Part shown: positions 4,745 through 5,289 of the stretch, one piece after another
Position numbering within the stretch: position 1 is the stretch's first letter
Layout of the letters: each line of letters opens with the position of its first letter
Source: Parcubacteria group bacterium Athens0714_26
GTDB lineage: Bacteria > Patescibacteriota > Minisyncoccia > UBA6257 > 02-FULL-45-10c
Assembly: GCA_007376745.1 (NCBI GenBank)
Contig: VMGU01000065.1
Location: 1 to 5,289, forward strand
DNA: 5,289 bases
Direction of reading: 5' to 3'
The notes under the pieces: generated by a model
Databases searched by the model: none
What the model was told of the DNA's origin: nothing
The model's input: only the letters and a program-made list of their open reading frames with translations
Made by a program: the position numbers and the translations under genes

Positions 4745-5289
4745 ATGAAAAGAAAGACCATGGCTATAAGTTTGTTTTTCGCGGCTATTTTTCTAAACGG
4801 TTGTATGACAGTTCCATTTATGAGAAGCCGCGCGACCATTGGCTATACCACCGCTATTCACAAAGAATTAATTACGCTTCCTTCGCCAAAGGAAAAAATA
4901 GTGGCCGCGGTATACAGCTTCAGGGACCAGACCGGGCAATACAAGGCAAACGCGCAGGCGGCTAGCTTTTCAACTGCCGTCACCCAGGGCGCGACATCTA
5001 TGCTTATCAAGGCGCTTGAAGACAGTAACTGGTTTGTTTCCATAGAGCGCGAGGGACTATCTAATCTTTTAAACGAGAGAAAGATAATCCGTTCAACCCA
5101 GGAAAGCATAAATACCGCGAAAAAAAGTTCAAAAGAAGACCAGTTGTCATTACCGCCGCTATTATACGCCTCGGTGATTATTGAGGGCGGCATAATAGCG
5201 TATGACACTAATCTTGTTACGGGCGGCTTTGGGGCCAAGTATTTTGGCCTTAGTGGCTCGGCGCAGACGCGCCGCGACCAGGTGACGAT
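4745..5289 (+). CDS. csgG: Curli secretion channel lipoprotein CsgG (3' end outside window)
   Basis: CsgG forms the nonameric outer-membrane pore through which unfolded curlin subunits leave the cell. Residues 1-20 are a lipoprotein signal with lipobox LNGC; Cys20 would be lipidated, and Met21 at +2 is compatible with outer-membrane sorting. Strong family blocks follow: LITLPSPKEKIVAAVYSFRDQTGQY (in pieces at 42-66), SFSTAVTQGATSMLIKAL (74-91), REGLSNLLNERKIIRST (102-118), and VIIEGGIIAYDTN with GGFGAKYFG (144-168). The constriction loop keeps the aromatic Phe75 (E. coli Phe56), but the positions matching Tyr51 and Asn55 appear to be Ala and Ser, with one extra residue. The frame is open to the window end, giving 181 of an expected 270-280 residues; the missing part includes the rest of the beta barrel. 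No terminator is seen. Confidence 0.97.
   Translation, partial: MKRKTMAISLFFAAIFLNGCMTVPFMRSRATIGYTTAIHKELITLPSPKEKIVAAVYSFRDQTGQYKANAQAASFSTAVTQGATSMLIKALEDSNWFVSIEREGLSNLLNERKIIRSTQESINTAKKSSKEDQLSLPPLLYASVIIEGGIIAYDTNLVTGGFGAKYFGLSGSAQTRRDQVT

Noticed and set aside
4858..5238. Long minus-strand open frame opposite csgG
   Set aside because: It is the mirror of the strongly supported csgG coding sequence, with no ribosome site or recognisable protein; the same holds for the minus-strand frames opposite aspS, ndk and csgE.

Overview
The window reads as a chromosomal segment from an uncultivated bacterium that looks like Patescibacteria (CPR). It joins a block of ordinary housekeeping genes to the start of a curli secretion operon. 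The CPR reading rests on four things: an archaeal-type aspartyl-tRNA synthetase of 437 residues, a nucleoside diphosphate kinase with an extra helical insert of about 20 residues, a short bL28 with four cysteines and an LLRGHYNPT stretch, and a tRNA without an encoded CCA end. This is family knowledge recalled from memory; no search was run.

Left part (1-2406): aspS (149-1462, +) ends in a strong GAAA-capped terminator. ndk (1563-2099, +) follows. Next is a promoter with 17-bp spacing and a 124-nt structured RNA (2174-2297) whose fold matches 6S RNA, then tRNA-Pro(GGG) (2336-2406). The first 148 bases hold only weak promoter candidates and possibly the last codons of a gene cut off by the window.

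Middle (2407-3432): a promoter and an 11-bp bulged leader hairpin precede an unrecognised gene with a strong Shine-Dalgarno. Its reading continues in a different frame (2545-2811, then 2738-3100), which suggests a frameshift, recoding, or two overlapping genes. Two terminators follow. The second is bidirectional and overlaps the 3' end of rpmB (bL28, minus strand).

Right part (3433-5289): a gene-poor, AT-rich stretch of about 420 bp carries two related structured palindromic units (3562-3595 and 3653-3686) whose stems show compensatory changes. After them come a near-consensus promoter (3723-3751) and a terminator-like leader hairpin. Then csgE, csgF and csgG (cut by the window end) lie in tight order, each behind a good Shine-Dalgarno. 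Together they would form the curli outer-membrane export machine: CsgG lipoprotein channel, CsgE cap/adaptor, and CsgF at the channel mouth. No curlin subunit (csgA/csgB) or csgD is visible.

The main puzzle is a diderm outer-membrane secretion system next to CPR-like housekeeping genes. A second contrast supports a different origin for the operon: aspS, ndk and rpmB have no Shine-Dalgarno, while the 2545 gene and all csg genes have strong ones.
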